A DNA stretch of 64,000 nt from Yersinia entomophaga (lineage in GTDB: Bacteria > Pseudomonadota > Gammaproteobacteria > Enterobacterales > Enterobacteriaceae), in assembly GCF_001656035.1 (NCBI RefSeq), contig NZ_CP010029.1, forward strand, positions 1,144,885 through 1,208,884, in the 5' to 3' direction. The position numbers and the translations under genes were made by a program. Positions 20,428 to 30,141 of this stretch are shown here, piece after piece (within the stretch, counting starts at the first letter, position 1; every line of letters starts with the position of its first letter). The notes under the pieces were generated by a model, which had not been told where the DNA came from, ran no database searches, and saw only the letters and a list, made by a program, of their open reading frames with translations.

Positions 20428-20793
20428 TTAAGGCAGGGTTCCGGTCAAATTCCAAATAGTCCCGCTATCCATACTTTGGTTCAATACGGAAACGGAGGCA
20501 TTCACTGCGCCTTTTTGATTGATAGGATCGGTGATCGTTTGAACTGAATGCGCGATCATGGCAGCAGCCACCGTGCCGGTTCCTATTTGAACTTGAATAT
20601 TGGCATCTCCTGCCGCCGTCCTTCCTTGCATGTCGAGACGGGCACTGCCCACAGTATGTAAAGTCCCAGGGCCACGGCCAAGGTCGGCATAATCAAGCAT
20701 AAGGATAACTGCCTGACAATCTTTTCGTTGTGCGGAGGTAGGGTTAACAATTCCGCGAATAGGATTTTGAGTATTTGTCTTAGTTAATGGCAT
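20428..20793 (-). CDS. Unrecognised 121-residue protein
   Basis: Not recognised. The ribosome-binding site is excellent (GGAAGG six bases before the ATG), supporting a real gene. No signal peptide or membrane segment; only one cysteine (RKDCQ). The C-terminal 70 residues are rich in small, polar and hydrophobic alternations (GDANIQVQIGTGTVAAAMIAHSVQTI), suggesting a beta-rich domain. It stands alone between fumC and tus, with AT-rich DNA upstream. Function unknown; no confident alternative. Confidence 0.6.
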   Translation of the reverse strand: MPLTKTNTQNPIRGIVNPTSAQRKDCQAVILMLDYADLGRGPGTLHTVGSARLDMQGRTAAGDANIQVQIGTGTVAAAMIAHSVQTITDPINQKGAVNASVSVLNQSMDSGTIWNLTGTLP

Positions 20794-21287
20794 AGTATAC
20801 CTTCCAATTCTATTAGGATTATGGCATTGCGCTGTGAAACGCTGTGAAAATATAAATAATATCGAGCTCTATTAACCCGGAATTATAAATATGCCTGATT
20901 CTGGTTATAAAAATAAAAAAAACACGAAAGATTTAGCTGCTTAAATAAATTAAGAGTGAACATTGTGTTAATTTGTTTCTTATGTGATTATTCAATCGGC
21001 TATATTGTTTCTTGCGAATATTTAAAATATCGTGTGACAGACTGGATTGGTTAGCCTGCTACTATTTTATCTTTAAGAATCAAACTAAAATCATTTTTAT
21101 CACACAATTAATTATCTATATTCTGTGTGATGAGTATTAATCATAGCAATAAACAATAAGACTGCCAGAGAGTAAGCGATATTTTTTTCATCGCATCATT
21201 GCGCGTAACTAAATGATTTAAGTTACGGCTGTTTTTGGATAATGGGAAAATAACCCATTGTTTTTTATAAGCGGAAAATCCGCTGAG
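20794..21287. other. AT-rich intergenic region between the 121-residue protein gene and tus
   Basis: 494 bases, strongly AT-rich between 20850 and 21200. A hairpin aatggg / cccatt followed by TTTTTT (21241-21267) reads as a plus-strand terminator, and agcgga / tccgct follows near the tus stop. No gene seen. Confidence 0.5.
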
Positions 21288-22220
21288 TCATTCGATATCT
21301 GTATAAAGATGCAGTCGTGGAATTAACAACCGCAACGGTTTAGCCTGCGGTTTATGTTTGTGTTTAATCTGTGTGGCATCGTAATTGGGTAGCTCTCCAA
21401 TTTTAGGCATACCGGCACCTAACTCTTTTTGGCATAAAGCAATTAACGGCATAGGACAGGGATGCTGCACCTGCTTTTGCTGTTCCTGATACCAGACACG
21501 GGCAATGGGCTGAACCTTGACAGGGCGTTTAATTTTCAATTTTGCAGTTTCGGGTAATCTTTGCACGTCGGCAATTTCTTGACTTACCCATTCGGCCCAT
21601 TCTTCTTTGGTAAAGGGCGGCACGGCGCGACCGGCATTCAGGCTCTTATTTAGCTGCGCCAGCAAATCTTCTTTGGTTATATTTTTAATTATATTCTTAT
21701 TTGCCCAGCCGAATCGCACTGAACTTGGATTAATCAATGGGGTGAGGGTGCGGTAAGTATTTAGCGTAATCAGGCCGTGCAGGTGAGTGTGAACGAATTC
21801 AAAGCGTTGCTCGCTGGGCAGGCCGGACTCAACGGTAATAATCTGCTCTAACTGGTGTTTCAATTGATTAATATGTTCAATCAGGGTGATGCAGTCCCGA
21901 TATTCTGTCTTATTCAATGCGAAACACAGTACGCCGGGGAGGCGAACGGCCGCTTTGCTGCTGACATTTTGCTTATTATGATGAATAAACAGGCGACGGA
22001 AGTGCTGTAAACCCAATTCGCGGGCTTCTTCTCCGACTACTGGCGTGACGTTAATCTGTTCAATCTCTTCATGCTCCAAGCCTTTTTCGATATCGGGCAG
22101 GGTGAAGACTTGGGCGGCCAATAATGGAAACTCTGCCAGCTGCTGGTGGAGCGACGCCAATGATAATTCCAGTTGGTTAAAACTGGTATTCATTCTCAAA
22201 ATCAAATCGTACTTATCCAT
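21288..22220 (-). CDS. tus: Tus, DNA replication terminus site-binding protein
   Basis: Binds Ter sites and stops replication forks in one direction. 310 residues, matching the Tus length; starts MDKYDLILRMNTSFNQLE and contains conserved segments such as RLPGVLCF, HTHLHGLITLNTYRTL and the C-terminal KPLRLLIPRLHLYTDIE. A Ter site lies 24-43 bases upstream of the start, overlapping where the promoter should be, the arrangement that gives Tus autorepression in E. coli. Gene order with fumC and ynfM is conserved with the E. coli terminus. Confidence 0.95.
   Translation of the reverse strand: MDKYDLILRMNTSFNQLELSLASLHQQLAEFPLLAAQVFTLPDIEKGLEHEEIEQINVTPVVGEEARELGLQHFRRLFIHHNKQNVSSKAAVRLPGVLCFALNKTEYRDCITLIEHINQLKHQLEQIITVESGLPSEQRFEFVHTHLHGLITLNTYRTLTPLINPSSVRFGWANKNIIKNITKEDLLAQLNKSLNAGRAVPPFTKEEWAEWVSQEIADVQRLPETAKLKIKRPVKVQPIARVWYQEQQKQVQHPCPMPLIALCQKELGAGMPKIGELPNYDATQIKHKHKPQAKPLRLLIPRLHLYTDIE
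22095..22102 (+). other. KOPS motif (FtsK guidance), left of dif
   Basis: GGGCAGGG matches GGGNAGGG and points on the plus strand toward dif at 35.2 kb. It lies within tus on the strand opposite to the gene. Confidence 0.55.
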
Positions 22221-22630
22221 AGAGTTATCTCGTTAAAAACACGCTTTAGTTACAACATACATTAAGCTTCTTGCAAACAACAGTGCGCATTCAAGCAAAA
22301 GTGCAAAAACATTAAGGACAGAGCTAAATTCTTCATGCAGAACGAAGGGGGGCCGTGGGCAGAATTATGATTTTACTAAACGGTTATATTAATTTTTTCA
22401 TAAGGTTAGCTTTATGCTGGCCGATTAGTGTAGCAGAATACGTGGGGGACTATCGGGCGAATATGTCTGACTTTTCGATATGAACGGCTTATCGGTATTT
22501 CTGGATGCTCGCTATTTTTTGATCGAACTGATGTTGATTATTTATTCCCTAGAAAATAATCCCTTAGATGTGAATCTGGGTAAGCAGGCTCTGGTTAACG
22601 CCCAGAGCCACGAAGATAAATATTCAACAG
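22221..22630. other. tus upstream region
   Basis: 410 bases between divergently separated tus and the ynfM end. Holds the Ter site (22244-22263) and, near 22588-22610, a GC-rich hairpin (ggctctgg / ccagagcc) without a T run. A 69-codon frame at 22480 has no ribosome-binding site and is not called. Confidence 0.55.
22244..22263 (-). other. Ter site (replication fork trap)
   Basis: The minus strand reads GTATGTTGTAACTAA, an exact Ter core as in E. coli TerB, directly upstream of tus. With the G6 end at the higher coordinate, forks moving from high to low coordinate (coming past dif) should be stopped and forks from low coordinate should pass, the same polarity relative to dif as TerB. Confidence 0.93.
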
Positions 22631-23932
22631 TTAAATACGCGCAGCTTCAGGTAACACACGTAAACGTTGGCCGACGGCCAACGCAATAAGCAACAGCAGC
22701 GCGATAAACCCGGTAACGCCGTACCAGCCCAAATTCAGCCAGAATATGCCTCCCAAGGTGCCCGCGACGCTGGAACCGGCGTAATAGCAGAATAAATACA
22801 AAGAAGAAGCCTGCGCTTTGGCGCGTCTGGCGCGGCGGCCAATCCAACTGCTGGCAACCGAGTGTGCTGCAAAGAAACCGGCGGTAAATATCATCATCCC
22901 AATCAATATGGCGATAACCGATGAAAATGCAGTAATCAGCACGCCACCCAGCATCAGGCCAATTGACCAGAGCAATACTGGCCCACGTCCCAAACGCGTG
23001 GTCAGGGCGCCGGCTTTAGGGGAACTGTAGGAACCAGTGAGATAAACAACGGACAGCAGGCCTACCAGCGCCTGACTCATCCCATAGGGTTCCCCCAATA
23101 GGCGATAGCCGATGTAGTTAAACAAGGTGACGAAACTGCCCATGATCAGGAAACCCTCGGCAAACAGCAGCGGCAGACCGGAATCGCGCCAGTGCAGTTT
23201 GAAGTTAATCGCCAGCGTTCTGGGGCGTAGCGAAGTGGCACGAAAGTGTCGGGAAGGTGGCAAAATACGCCAGAACATGAAAGCGGCGGCCAACGCAAAC
23301 AGCCCAATCACCGCCAGCGCTACCCGCCAGGAAAAGAAATCGCTTAATACGCCGGCAATCAGGCGTCCGCTCATTCCCCCAATCGAGTTACCGCTGATAT
23401 ACAACCCCATCGACAGCGCGACAAAACTGGGATGAATCTCTTCGCTTAAGTAGGTCATGGCAACCGCCGCCACGCCGCTGAGGGATAAACCAATTAATGC
23501 GCGCATTAATAATATGCCGTGCCAGCTGGTCATCAAGGCACATACCAGGGTGCAGATCGCTGCCAGCATCAATGACACCACCATGACCGGTTTGCGGCCA
23601 ATCGCGTCGGAAAGCGGGCCGGTAAACATCAATCCTACCGCCAGCATTCCGGTGGCAGTGGATAAAGACAAGCTGCTACTGGCGGGGGAGATACCAAAAT
23701 CTTGCGACAGCAAAGGCAAAATAGGTTGCACACAATACAGTAAGGCGAATGTCGCCAGTCCGGCGGAGAAAAAAGCCAGCGTGACGCGAATAAACTGCGG
23801 TGTGCCGCGTTGGATATAAGGACGTTTATTAATCGGTAAAGTCGAGGTGTGGCGGGCAGAGGCAGTATTATCATTAGCTACCGGTGTCGGCGCTACAGAA
23901 TTCGCAGAGCGCAAAGAGGTGTTCACTTTCAT
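22631..23932 (-). CDS. ynfM: MFS transporter YnfM
   Basis: Predicted 12-helix inner-membrane drug:H+ antiporter-like transporter, 433 residues, physiological substrate unknown (in E. coli linked to arabinose and quorum-signal efflux). The conserved FTGPLSDAIGRKPVM motif A follows TM2; GLYISGNSIGGMSGRLIAGV and AEGFLIMGSFVTLFNYIGYRL match YnfM. The N-terminal 40 residues are a polar extension. AAGGA immediately precedes the ATG. Divergent from the LysR gene ynfL, which is likely to control it. Confidence 0.92.
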   Translation of the reverse strand: MKVNTSLRSANSVAPTPVANDNTASARHTSTLPINKRPYIQRGTPQFIRVTLAFFSAGLATFALLYCVQPILPLLSQDFGISPASSSLSLSTATGMLAVGLMFTGPLSDAIGRKPVMVVSLMLAAICTLVCALMTSWHGILLMRALIGLSLSGVAAVAMTYLSEEIHPSFVALSMGLYISGNSIGGMSGRLIAGVLSDFFSWRVALAVIGLFALAAAFMFWRILPPSRHFRATSLRPRTLAINFKLHWRDSGLPLLFAEGFLIMGSFVTLFNYIGYRLLGEPYGMSQALVGLLSVVYLTGSYSSPKAGALTTRLGRGPVLLWSIGLMLGGVLITAFSSVIAILIGMMIFTAGFFAAHSVASSWIGRRARRAKAQASSLYLFCYYAGSSVAGTLGGIFWLNLGWYGVTGFIALLLLIALAVGQRLRVLPEAARI

Positions 23933-24071
23933 TCCTTATCCAAAAAACCACACTAAAACAGGCTGTTTGCCCCATAGAAAGGGGGAACACAGTGATCATA
24001 GGAATAGCGCAGTTTTTTGTCTAATATATTAATAATTGGGAATAAGACGTTTAACCTATTAATGGATTTTC

Positions 24072-24983
24072 ATGCCAATCGAACTCAGACACTTACGCTA
24101 TTTTATTGCGGTCGCTGAAGAACTGCACTTCGGACGGGCGGCGGAGCGACTTCGGATTTCGCAACCGCCGTTAAGCCAGCAGATTCAGATTTTGGAAGAG
24201 CAAATAGGCGCCCGGTTGTTAGCTCGGAATAACCGTAACGTCAGCCTGACGCAGGCCGGAGAGCTATTTCTCAAAGAGGCTTACCAAATTTTGGCGCAGG
24301 TCAATAGCGCGGCGGAAAAAGCGGGGCGGCTGCACCGAGGTGAGTTGGGTGAGCTGACCATCGGTTTTACATCGTCCGCCCCCTTTATCAGCGTGGTATC
24401 AAAAAATCTGAGAATATTTAGGCAGTTGCATCCATGCGTGCATATAAAAATGCAGGAAGTCAATACCAAACAGCAGATTGAACCGTTGCTTGATGGGCGT
24501 CTGGATCTGGGCGTGATGCGCAATACGCGTTTGCCCGATGCGCTGCAGCATCGTTTACTGCTACGGGAACCTTTGGTCGCGGTAGTCCACGAGGAACACC
24601 CGTTGGCCGCAGTGCCATTGGGAACGCTGAAATTCCATATGCTAGCGCAGGAACCTTTCGTTTTTTTTGCTCGTGAGGTAGGAACGGCGCTATACGACGA
24701 AATCTTGAATTTGTTGGCGCGAAGCGGCATCACGCCTTACATCACGCAAGAGGTGGGGGAAGCCATGACCATCGTTGGCCTGGTGTCTTCCGGCCTGGGA
24801 GTTTCGATCCTGCCAGCCTCCTTTACGCGGGTGAAAGTGGACGGAGTGAAATACCTGCCGCTGGATGAACCTGAGGCAACAACCGAGGTGTGGTTGGTCA
24901 ATCATCGGCATCGTCCCGTTACTGCTCCCGCCGACGCGTTGATTCGTTTAATGATACCGGAAACGGTGGCGCAATCTGTTTGA
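24072..24983 (+). CDS. ynfL: LysR-family regulator YnfL
   Basis: 303-residue LysR-type transcription factor: N-terminal winged helix-turn-helix (MPIELRHLRYFIAVAEELHFGRAAERLRISQPPLSQQIQILE region, residues 1-60) and a C-terminal substrate-binding domain (FTSSAPFISVVSKNLRIFR onward). Divergent from ynfM with a 139-base shared region, the usual arrangement for a LysR gene and its target. The inducer is unknown. The gene pair and orientation match E. coli. Confidence 0.92.
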   Translation: MPIELRHLRYFIAVAEELHFGRAAERLRISQPPLSQQIQILEEQIGARLLARNNRNVSLTQAGELFLKEAYQILAQVNSAAEKAGRLHRGELGELTIGFTSSAPFISVVSKNLRIFRQLHPCVHIKMQEVNTKQQIEPLLDGRLDLGVMRNTRLPDALQHRLLLREPLVAVVHEEHPLAAVPLGTLKFHMLAQEPFVFFAREVGTALYDEILNLLARSGITPYITQEVGEAMTIVGLVSSGLGVSILPASFTRVKVDGVKYLPLDEPEATTEVWLVNHRHRPVTAPADALIRLMIPETVAQSV

Positions 24984-25142
24984 ATAAACGCCTTAAAGGG
25001 TGATATATACTGGGAATGTGTGCAGTAAATCACATAACTAATCAAATAGTTGACGCCTTATACCAAAAGCCCCAACATAGCCGTTAATATTTATTTAGAA
25101 GCGCGAAAATACTCGGTAAGTGGCAAAGAAGGAGCCGGTTTT

Positions 25143-26360
25143 GTGATTATGGATGGACAGCCTGGGCATATTGATCAAATCAAGCAGACCAATGCCGGGG
25201 CGGTATATCGCCTGATCGACCATTTTGGCCCAATCTCCCGCATCGAACTCTCGAAACGCGCGCAGCTGGCGCCCGCCAGTATTACCAAAATTGTGCGGGA
25301 ACTGGTTGAAGCTCACCTGGTAAAAGAAACCGAATTTCAGGATGTCGGCAGCCGTGGGCGTCCGGCTATCGGGCTAGTGTTGGATACCGAGGCGTGGCAC
25401 TATTTGTCTGGCCGCATCAACCACGGCAGCATCACTCTTGCGCTGCGGGATCTCAGCAGTAAACTGGTGGTTGAGGATTTACTCCCACTGCCAGATTCCC
25501 ACCCCGAACCCTTGCTAAACCGCATTCTTAACGAAGTAGACCAATTCTTTATCCGCCACCAGGAGAAGCTGGAACGTCTGACCGCTATCGCGATTACCAT
25601 GCCCGGCATGATCGATGCACCTGCCGGTATCGTGCATAAAATGCCGTTTTATGATGTGGATGAGATGCGCCTCGGCCCCGAACTGGAACAACGCACCGGT
25701 CTGCCGGTATTCCTTCAGCATGATATTTGTGCCTGGACTATGGCTGAAGCCTTATACGGTGCCGCCAAGGGCAGCCAGAATGTTATTCAAGTGGTGATTG
25801 ACCATAACGTCGGCGCAGGAGTGATCACCGGCGGCAGGGTGCTCCACGCTGGTAATCGCAGCGTAGTCGAAATCGGCCATACTCAGGTTGATCCTTATGG
25901 TAAGCGCTGTTATTGCGGTAATCATGGTTGTCTGGAAACCGTTGCCAGCATTGAAAATATGCTGGAAATCGCCCAACAGCGGCTCAATGTCTCTATGAGT
26001 TCGTTGCTACACAGTTCTCCACTTACGGTGGAATCGCTATGTCACGCCGCAATGGCAGGCGATCAGTTAGCCAAAGATATTATTCTGGGCGTGGGTCATA
26101 GCGTGGGTCGGATTCTGGCCATTATGGTCAATTTATTTAATCCGGAGAAAATATTAGTCGGCTCGCCGCTTAATCTGGCGTCTTCTATTTTACATCCAGC
26201 AATTGAATCCTGTATTCGCCAGCAGGCATTGCCGGCTTACAGCGAAAATATTCAGGTAGAGTCCACCCGATTTTATAATCGGGGAACGATGCCCGGAGCA
26301 GCATTGGTTAAAGAGGCGTTATATAACGGCTCATTATTAGTGAAATTGCTACAGGGTTAA
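25143..26360 (+). CDS. mlc: Mlc, ROK-family repressor of glucose/PTS genes
   Basis: Represses ptsG, manXYZ, malT and pts genes; titrated by dephosphorylated EIICB-Glc. 405 residues, as in E. coli. The N-terminal winged helix reads HIDQIKQTNAGAVYRLIDHFGPISRIELSKRAQLAPASITKIVREL; the ROK domain contains the zinc motif GHTQVDPYGKRCYCGNHGCLET (His and three Cys). The start is GTG at 25143, eight bases after AAGGAG (25129-25134) and at the same place as the E. coli GTG; the ATG at 25149 is too far, and the upstream frame from 25050 adds an unsupported 31-residue extension. Confidence 0.94.
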   Translation: MIMDGQPGHIDQIKQTNAGAVYRLIDHFGPISRIELSKRAQLAPASITKIVRELVEAHLVKETEFQDVGSRGRPAIGLVLDTEAWHYLSGRINHGSITLALRDLSSKLVVEDLLPLPDSHPEPLLNRILNEVDQFFIRHQEKLERLTAIAITMPGMIDAPAGIVHKMPFYDVDEMRLGPELEQRTGLPVFLQHDICAWTMAEALYGAAKGSQNVIQVVIDHNVGAGVITGGRVLHAGNRSVVEIGHTQVDPYGKRCYCGNHGCLETVASIENMLEIAQQRLNVSMSSLLHSSPLTVESLCHAAMAGDQLAKDIILGVGHSVGRILAIMVNLFNPEKILVGSPLNLASSILHPAIESCIRQQALPAYSENIQVESTRFYNRGTMPGAALVKEALYNGSLLVKLLQG

Positions 26361-26446
26361 TCCACTGCTGCTAATAACTTAGAGTTAATTATTAATAGGT
26401 ATTAAATACTCTTTTCTCCGCTAATGACTCTCGCGCCATCCGCTCG

Positions 26447-26569
26447 TTAGCTAAAAAAACATTCCAGTCCGGCAAAACATTGCGCTAACGCAAGCTGTTT
26501 ATCTTCATCATCGCCTAGACTTTTCAGCTCATCGACAATTTCGCCAAGGTTCGGCGGGACTATTTTGAG
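26447..26569 (-). pseudogene. Possible C-terminal gene remnant (41 codons, no start)
   Basis: Between mlc and bioD2 the minus strand holds a short open frame bounded by stops that reads like genuine protein: PPNLGEIVDELKSLGDD followed by EDKQLALAQCFAGLECFFS and a stop. It has no start codon or ribosome-binding site. I do not recognise the family; it may be a decayed gene end or chance. Confidence 0.3.
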
Positions 26570-26601
26570 TTAAAACGGCAAAATTGCGGAGTAATTCCTT
26601 T

Positions 26602-27273
26602 ATGTTAACGCGCGTATTTGTTACTGGAACGGATACCGCCGTGGGTAAGACGGTGGTGTCTCGGGCTTTACTGCAAACTTTCAGTCAGCACGGTAAAAAT
26701 GCTGCGGGATATAAGCCGGTTGCCACCGAAAGCAAAGAAACACCGGACGGGCTGCGTAACGCAGATGCCTTGGTGTTGCAGGCTTCATCATCCATTGCGC
26801 TAGATTATTCGGCTGTGAATCCTTTCCCGCTACATGAGGAAGTGATCCATGCCAGCACTGACACCCTGATCGACTATGATCGGATGAGCGCCGGGTTAGC
26901 CGCGTTAGAGCAACAGGCTGATAGCGTAGTTGTGGAAGGCTGTGGCGGCTGGAGCGTGTTGATGAACGATCAACGCTTTTATTCCGAATGGGTGGTTAAA
27001 GAAAAATTACCGGTTATTTTGGTGGTAGGAATTAAATTAGGCTGTATCAATCATGCCATATTAACTGCTCAGGCAATAATCAACGATGGGTTACCTTTAT
27101 TAGGCTGGGTCGCTAATAGGATTAACCCGGGTTTAGCGCACTATGCAGAAACTATTGATGTATTACGCCACCAGATACCTGCGCCACAATTAGGTGAATT
27201 GCCTTATTTACCTCGGCCGGAACAGCGCGATCTGGTTAAATATCTGGATTTATCTCCGCTGATTAAAGAGTGA
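26602..27273 (+). CDS. bioD2: Dethiobiotin synthetase paralogue BioD2 (YnfK)
   Basis: ATP-dependent carboxylase-type enzyme of the BioD family, forming the ureido ring of dethiobiotin. 223 residues, starting MLTRVFVTGTDTAVGKTVVSRALLQ with the P-loop GTDTAVGKT, then GYKPVATESKETPDGLRN, VVVEGCGGWSVLMND and GWVANRINPG. The ATG at 26602 matches the E. coli YnfK start; the upstream frame from 26584 adds six residues. It is the paralogue outside the bio operon, next to mlc and clcB as in E. coli. Confidence 0.92.
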   Translation: MLTRVFVTGTDTAVGKTVVSRALLQTFSQHGKNAAGYKPVATESKETPDGLRNADALVLQASSSIALDYSAVNPFPLHEEVIHASTDTLIDYDRMSAGLAALEQQADSVVVEGCGGWSVLMNDQRFYSEWVVKEKLPVILVVGIKLGCINHAILTAQAIINDGLPLLGWVANRINPGLAHYAETIDVLRHQIPAPQLGELPYLPRPEQRDLVKYLDLSPLIKE

Positions 27274-27352
27274 ATAAGTTATAATTTTTGCCTCATATCT
27301 CTTTTATTTTATATCCGATTTTGGCGGTTATATTTCCCGCTAAATCGGCGGC

Positions 27353-28633
27353 TTATCCCGAATGGTAAACCGATAATGGTCTTATCCAACGGGCAATTGC
27401 CGTTGCGATCACGCAAGATAATAATAAGCCCGGCAAGAGCGTGTATTCGCCCGTCATTTCACACACCATCAGAGCCGCCATAATCGGCGCATGAGTGGTG
27501 GCTGCCAGCAGTGTGGCCATGCCGGTCAGCGCCATAAGCAGGGCGACATGTTCACCTAAAGATGGCCATAAGGCGAAAATCTGCCCGATCAACATCCCCA
27601 AGGCTGCCCCGACAAATAACGTCGGGGTAAACACCCCTCCAGGCGCACCAGAACCGCTACTGGCTAATACCGCAATTAATTTACAGATCAGAACTCCGCC
27701 AATCAGCAATATTCCCGGTGGTACGGCCAGCATCGATTGCACCACGCTATAACCATTTCCCCATACTTCAGGGAATATTAGCGACAGCAAACCAACGATA
27801 ATTCCTCCCAGCCCCAACTGAAGCGGAAGGGATAAATTCAGGGAACGAAAAACATGACCGCTGGCGGTCATGGCTTTCAAAAATAGTGGCCCGCTAAATC
27901 CAGCAATCACACCCAATGTGGCCATCAGCAGATATTGCATCGGTAACGGAGAAGGAAGCGCCTGCACCTGATATAACGGTGCCTGTTCGCCTAAGAGTAT
28001 ATTAGTTGTTAACAGCGCCGTCACTGCGGCAATAATCACGGGGCCTAGCGAAGCCAGCATTAAAGTGCCAAACAGAATTTCGGCAATAAACAGGCTACCC
28101 GCTAGCGGAGCGTGATAAGCACTGGCCATACCGGCGGCCGCGCCGCAGGCGACCCAAAGCTTCCACTCGTTAGCTTTGGCATAGCGTTGGGCAAAAACCG
28201 ATGCAAACAGCGCCGCCAGCAGCACCATGGCACCTTCGCGACCGATGGCGCTACCGCTGGATACCACCAAGAGAGAAGCGAAAGACTTAACCAAACTGGC
28301 AGAGATATCGAGCCGACCATCGCCAATCTCGATCGCCTCCATATAATCGGTAGGGGCTGTGGGCCGTTGATGGCGATAGCGCTGGAATAACCACAACACA
28401 CCACCTGCCGCCACTCCACCCAGCGCCGGTGTTAACGCCCGCCGCCAGCCAGAAATCGAGGAGGCAGCGGCCACCAAACTGCCATCGGTACGGGCAAATA
28501 GCAGCCACTCTAACCCCAACATGCCGCGGTGGAACAGCCAGACAATCACCGCCGAAGTCATCCCCAGCATGATTGCAATCAGCAACCGCCGTAACATGGC
28601 GCGATAAAAATGATGATGGAGTGGCTTTTTCAT
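27353..28633 (-). CDS. clcB: Voltage-gated ClC-type chloride channel/antiporter ClcB
   Basis: Inner-membrane ClC protein of 426 residues with about ten hydrophobic segments. The selectivity and gating motifs are visible: [12 protein letters not shown] (GREGx with gating Glu E133) and [20 protein letters not shown]. In E. coli ClcB supports extreme acid resistance with ClcA. The usual GREGP proline is alanine here. It converges with bioD2 (79-base gap) and matches E. coli synteny. Confidence 0.92.
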   Translation of the reverse strand: MKKPLHHHFYRAMLRRLLIAIMLGMTSAVIVWLFHRGMLGLEWLLFARTDGSLVAAASSISGWRRALTPALGGVAAGGVLWLFQRYRHQRPTAPTDYMEAIEIGDGRLDISASLVKSFASLLVVSSGSAIGREGAMVLLAALFASVFAQRYAKANEWKLWVACGAAAGMASAYHAPLAGSLFIAEILFGTLMLASLGPVIIAAVTALLTTNILLGEQAPLYQVQALPSPLPMQYLLMATLGVIAGFSGPLFLKAMTASGHVFRSLNLSLPLQLGLGGIIVGLLSLIFPEVWGNGYSVVQSMLAVPPGILLIGGVLICKLIAVLASSGSGAPGGVFTPTLFVGAALGMLIGQIFALWPSLGEHVALLMALTGMATLLAATTHAPIMAALMVCEMTGEYTLLPGLLLSCVIATAIARWIRPLSVYHSG

Positions 28634-28793
28634 GCGTCGCGAGTTAACTGATTGAATTCAGACCACCATTGTTACTTGGCCGGATGTGAATGGCTAGTGA
28701 ATATTTAGCTTGGATCAAAACGGAGAAAAATGCAGGCAGTTTTCGTTAAAGAAGAACAATGGAAGTAAAAAGGAAAGATTTAACAAGCTAGAA

Positions 28794-28826
28794 GCTCCCG
28801 CCAGAGGCTGGCCGCAAGGCGGGAGC
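28794..28826 (-). terminator. GC-rich hairpin downstream of ycaC
   Basis: Nine-base perfect arms gctcccgcc / ggcgggagc with a 15-base loop, 16 bases after the ycaC stop. Only a weak T stretch follows on the minus strand, so terminator strength is uncertain. Confidence 0.5.
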
Positions 28827-28841
28827 AAAGGCGATTAAGCG

Positions 28842-29468
28842 TTATTTTTCAGATGTCAGCGTGAAATAGCTAGTCATCAAATTACGATAATCAGGAATGT
28901 GGTTGGAGAACAGCGCGCCCAGACCTTCTACGTCATTGCGCCAGTCGCGGTGCAATTCGCAGGCTGCGCCAAACCATGTCATCAGCTGAGCACCGGCGGC
29001 AGACATACGATCCCATGCGGCATCGCGAGTTAACGGATTGAAGGTGCCGGAAGCATCGGTAATCACGAACACATCAAAGCCTTCTTCTAACGCGGACAGC
29101 GCTGGGAAAGCCACGCAAACCTCGGTTACCACACCGGCGATAATCAGCTGTTTTTTACCGGTGGCTTTAATCGCTTTAACGAAATCTTCGTTGTCCCAGG
29201 CGTTAATTTGTCCTGGGCGAGCAATATAAGGCGCGTCCGGGAACAGGGCTTTTAGCTCAGGAACCAGCGGGCCATTAGGACCGGTTTCAAAACTGGTCGT
29301 CAGAATGGTCGGTAAGTTAAAATACTTAGCCATATCGGCCAATGCCAACACGTTATTTTTAAACTTATCCGGATCGATGTCCCGCACCAGAGACAACAAA
29401 CCCGCCTGATGATCTACCAGCAGCACGGCTGCATTGTCTTTATCGAGACGTACATATGGTTTGTTCAT
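28842..29468 (-). CDS. ycaC: YcaC-like cysteine hydrolase (isochorismatase-fold)
   Basis: 208-residue hydrolase of the isochorismatase-like superfamily. The catalytic Asp is D19 in VLLVDHQAGL and the nucleophile C118 in GVVTEVCVAFPALSAL; sequence follows E. coli YcaC from end to end. The substrate of YcaC is unknown. AGGA-like spacing precedes the ATG. Monocistronic between clcB and the DUF1161 gene. Confidence 0.92.
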   Translation of the reverse strand: MNKPYVRLDKDNAAVLLVDHQAGLLSLVRDIDPDKFKNNVLALADMAKYFNLPTILTTSFETGPNGPLVPELKALFPDAPYIARPGQINAWDNEDFVKAIKATGKKQLIIAGVVTEVCVAFPALSALEEGFDVFVITDASGTFNPLTRDAAWDRMSAAGAQLMTWFGAACELHRDWRNDVEGLGALFSNHIPDYRNLMTSYFTLTSEK

Positions 29469-29805
29469 TTCTCACTCCATTGTTTACTACCTGAATGGCC
29501 GTTGGTTGATATAAACCAACCCAACAGCGTGTAATCAGCGGCTAATTCCGCTGAGCAACTGTGTAATAAAGTATAGATAAAGTTCCAATAAGTGATAAGT
29601 AGCTCAAATTAAGCCACAGTGTTCCATAAACGGAACAATGAGCTTAGCGCGAAGGAAGAGGGAACCTTATTGGCGAACGGAGGAATAGTGCGCTTCAGAC
29701 CGGATCACAACGAGGAATTTTGGAATGGAGAAAACGTAAATTGAGAAACCGTAAAAATAGAAAAGGGCGCAACCCGTGCGCCCTGATGAATATAGCTTAA
29801 CGAAA
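29469..29805. other. ycaC upstream region
   Basis: 337 bases with the ycaC promoter side at 29470-29640 and the ynfD terminator (29753-29784) at the other end. Nothing else recognised. Confidence 0.5.
29753..29784 (-). terminator. Terminator downstream of ynfD
   Basis: Stem agggcgca / tgcgccct with a five-base loop (29764-29784), followed on the minus strand by TTTTC-TATTTTT. Confidence 0.85.
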
Positions 29806-30051
29806 CTATTCGCCGCTGGTAATCCGGGTATAAACAATCTTTTGCGTATCGTTTTCGCAGTGCCCAACAACTTGGCCGCCGGCTTTTTCAACCTGATCGT
29901 TAGGTACGATTTCCAGCGTAAAACCCGACTCCGGTACACCGTTATTGATAATCTTTTGCGCAATATCCGCTTTCACGCTTTCGCAAGATGCCTGTGCGGC
30001 CAAAGGCGCAACCGCCAGTAACAATGTGCCGATAATAAGCGTTTTTTTCAT
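29806..30051 (-). CDS. ynfD: Small secreted DUF1161 protein (YnfD-like)
   Basis: 81-residue protein with a clear signal peptide (MKKTLIIGTLLLAVAPLAAQA, cleavage before SCESVK) and a mature part with two cysteines (C23 and that in VGHCEND), probably disulfide bonded in the periplasm. The segment VPNDQVEKAGGQVVGHCEND is the DUF1161 core. Neighbours (ynfB, ynfA, clcB) support the YnfD assignment. Function unknown. Confidence 0.82.
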   Translation of the reverse strand: MKKTLIIGTLLLAVAPLAAQASCESVKADIAQKIINNGVPESGFTLEIVPNDQVEKAGGQVVGHCENDTQKIVYTRITSGE

Positions 30052-30141
30052 CAGTAAATCCTTATTTGGGATGAATTGCTAGTGTCGCTAATAGTAGTTC
30101 AGACAGCCTGAACTTCAAGTAAAAAGCACCGTTCTTAGCTA

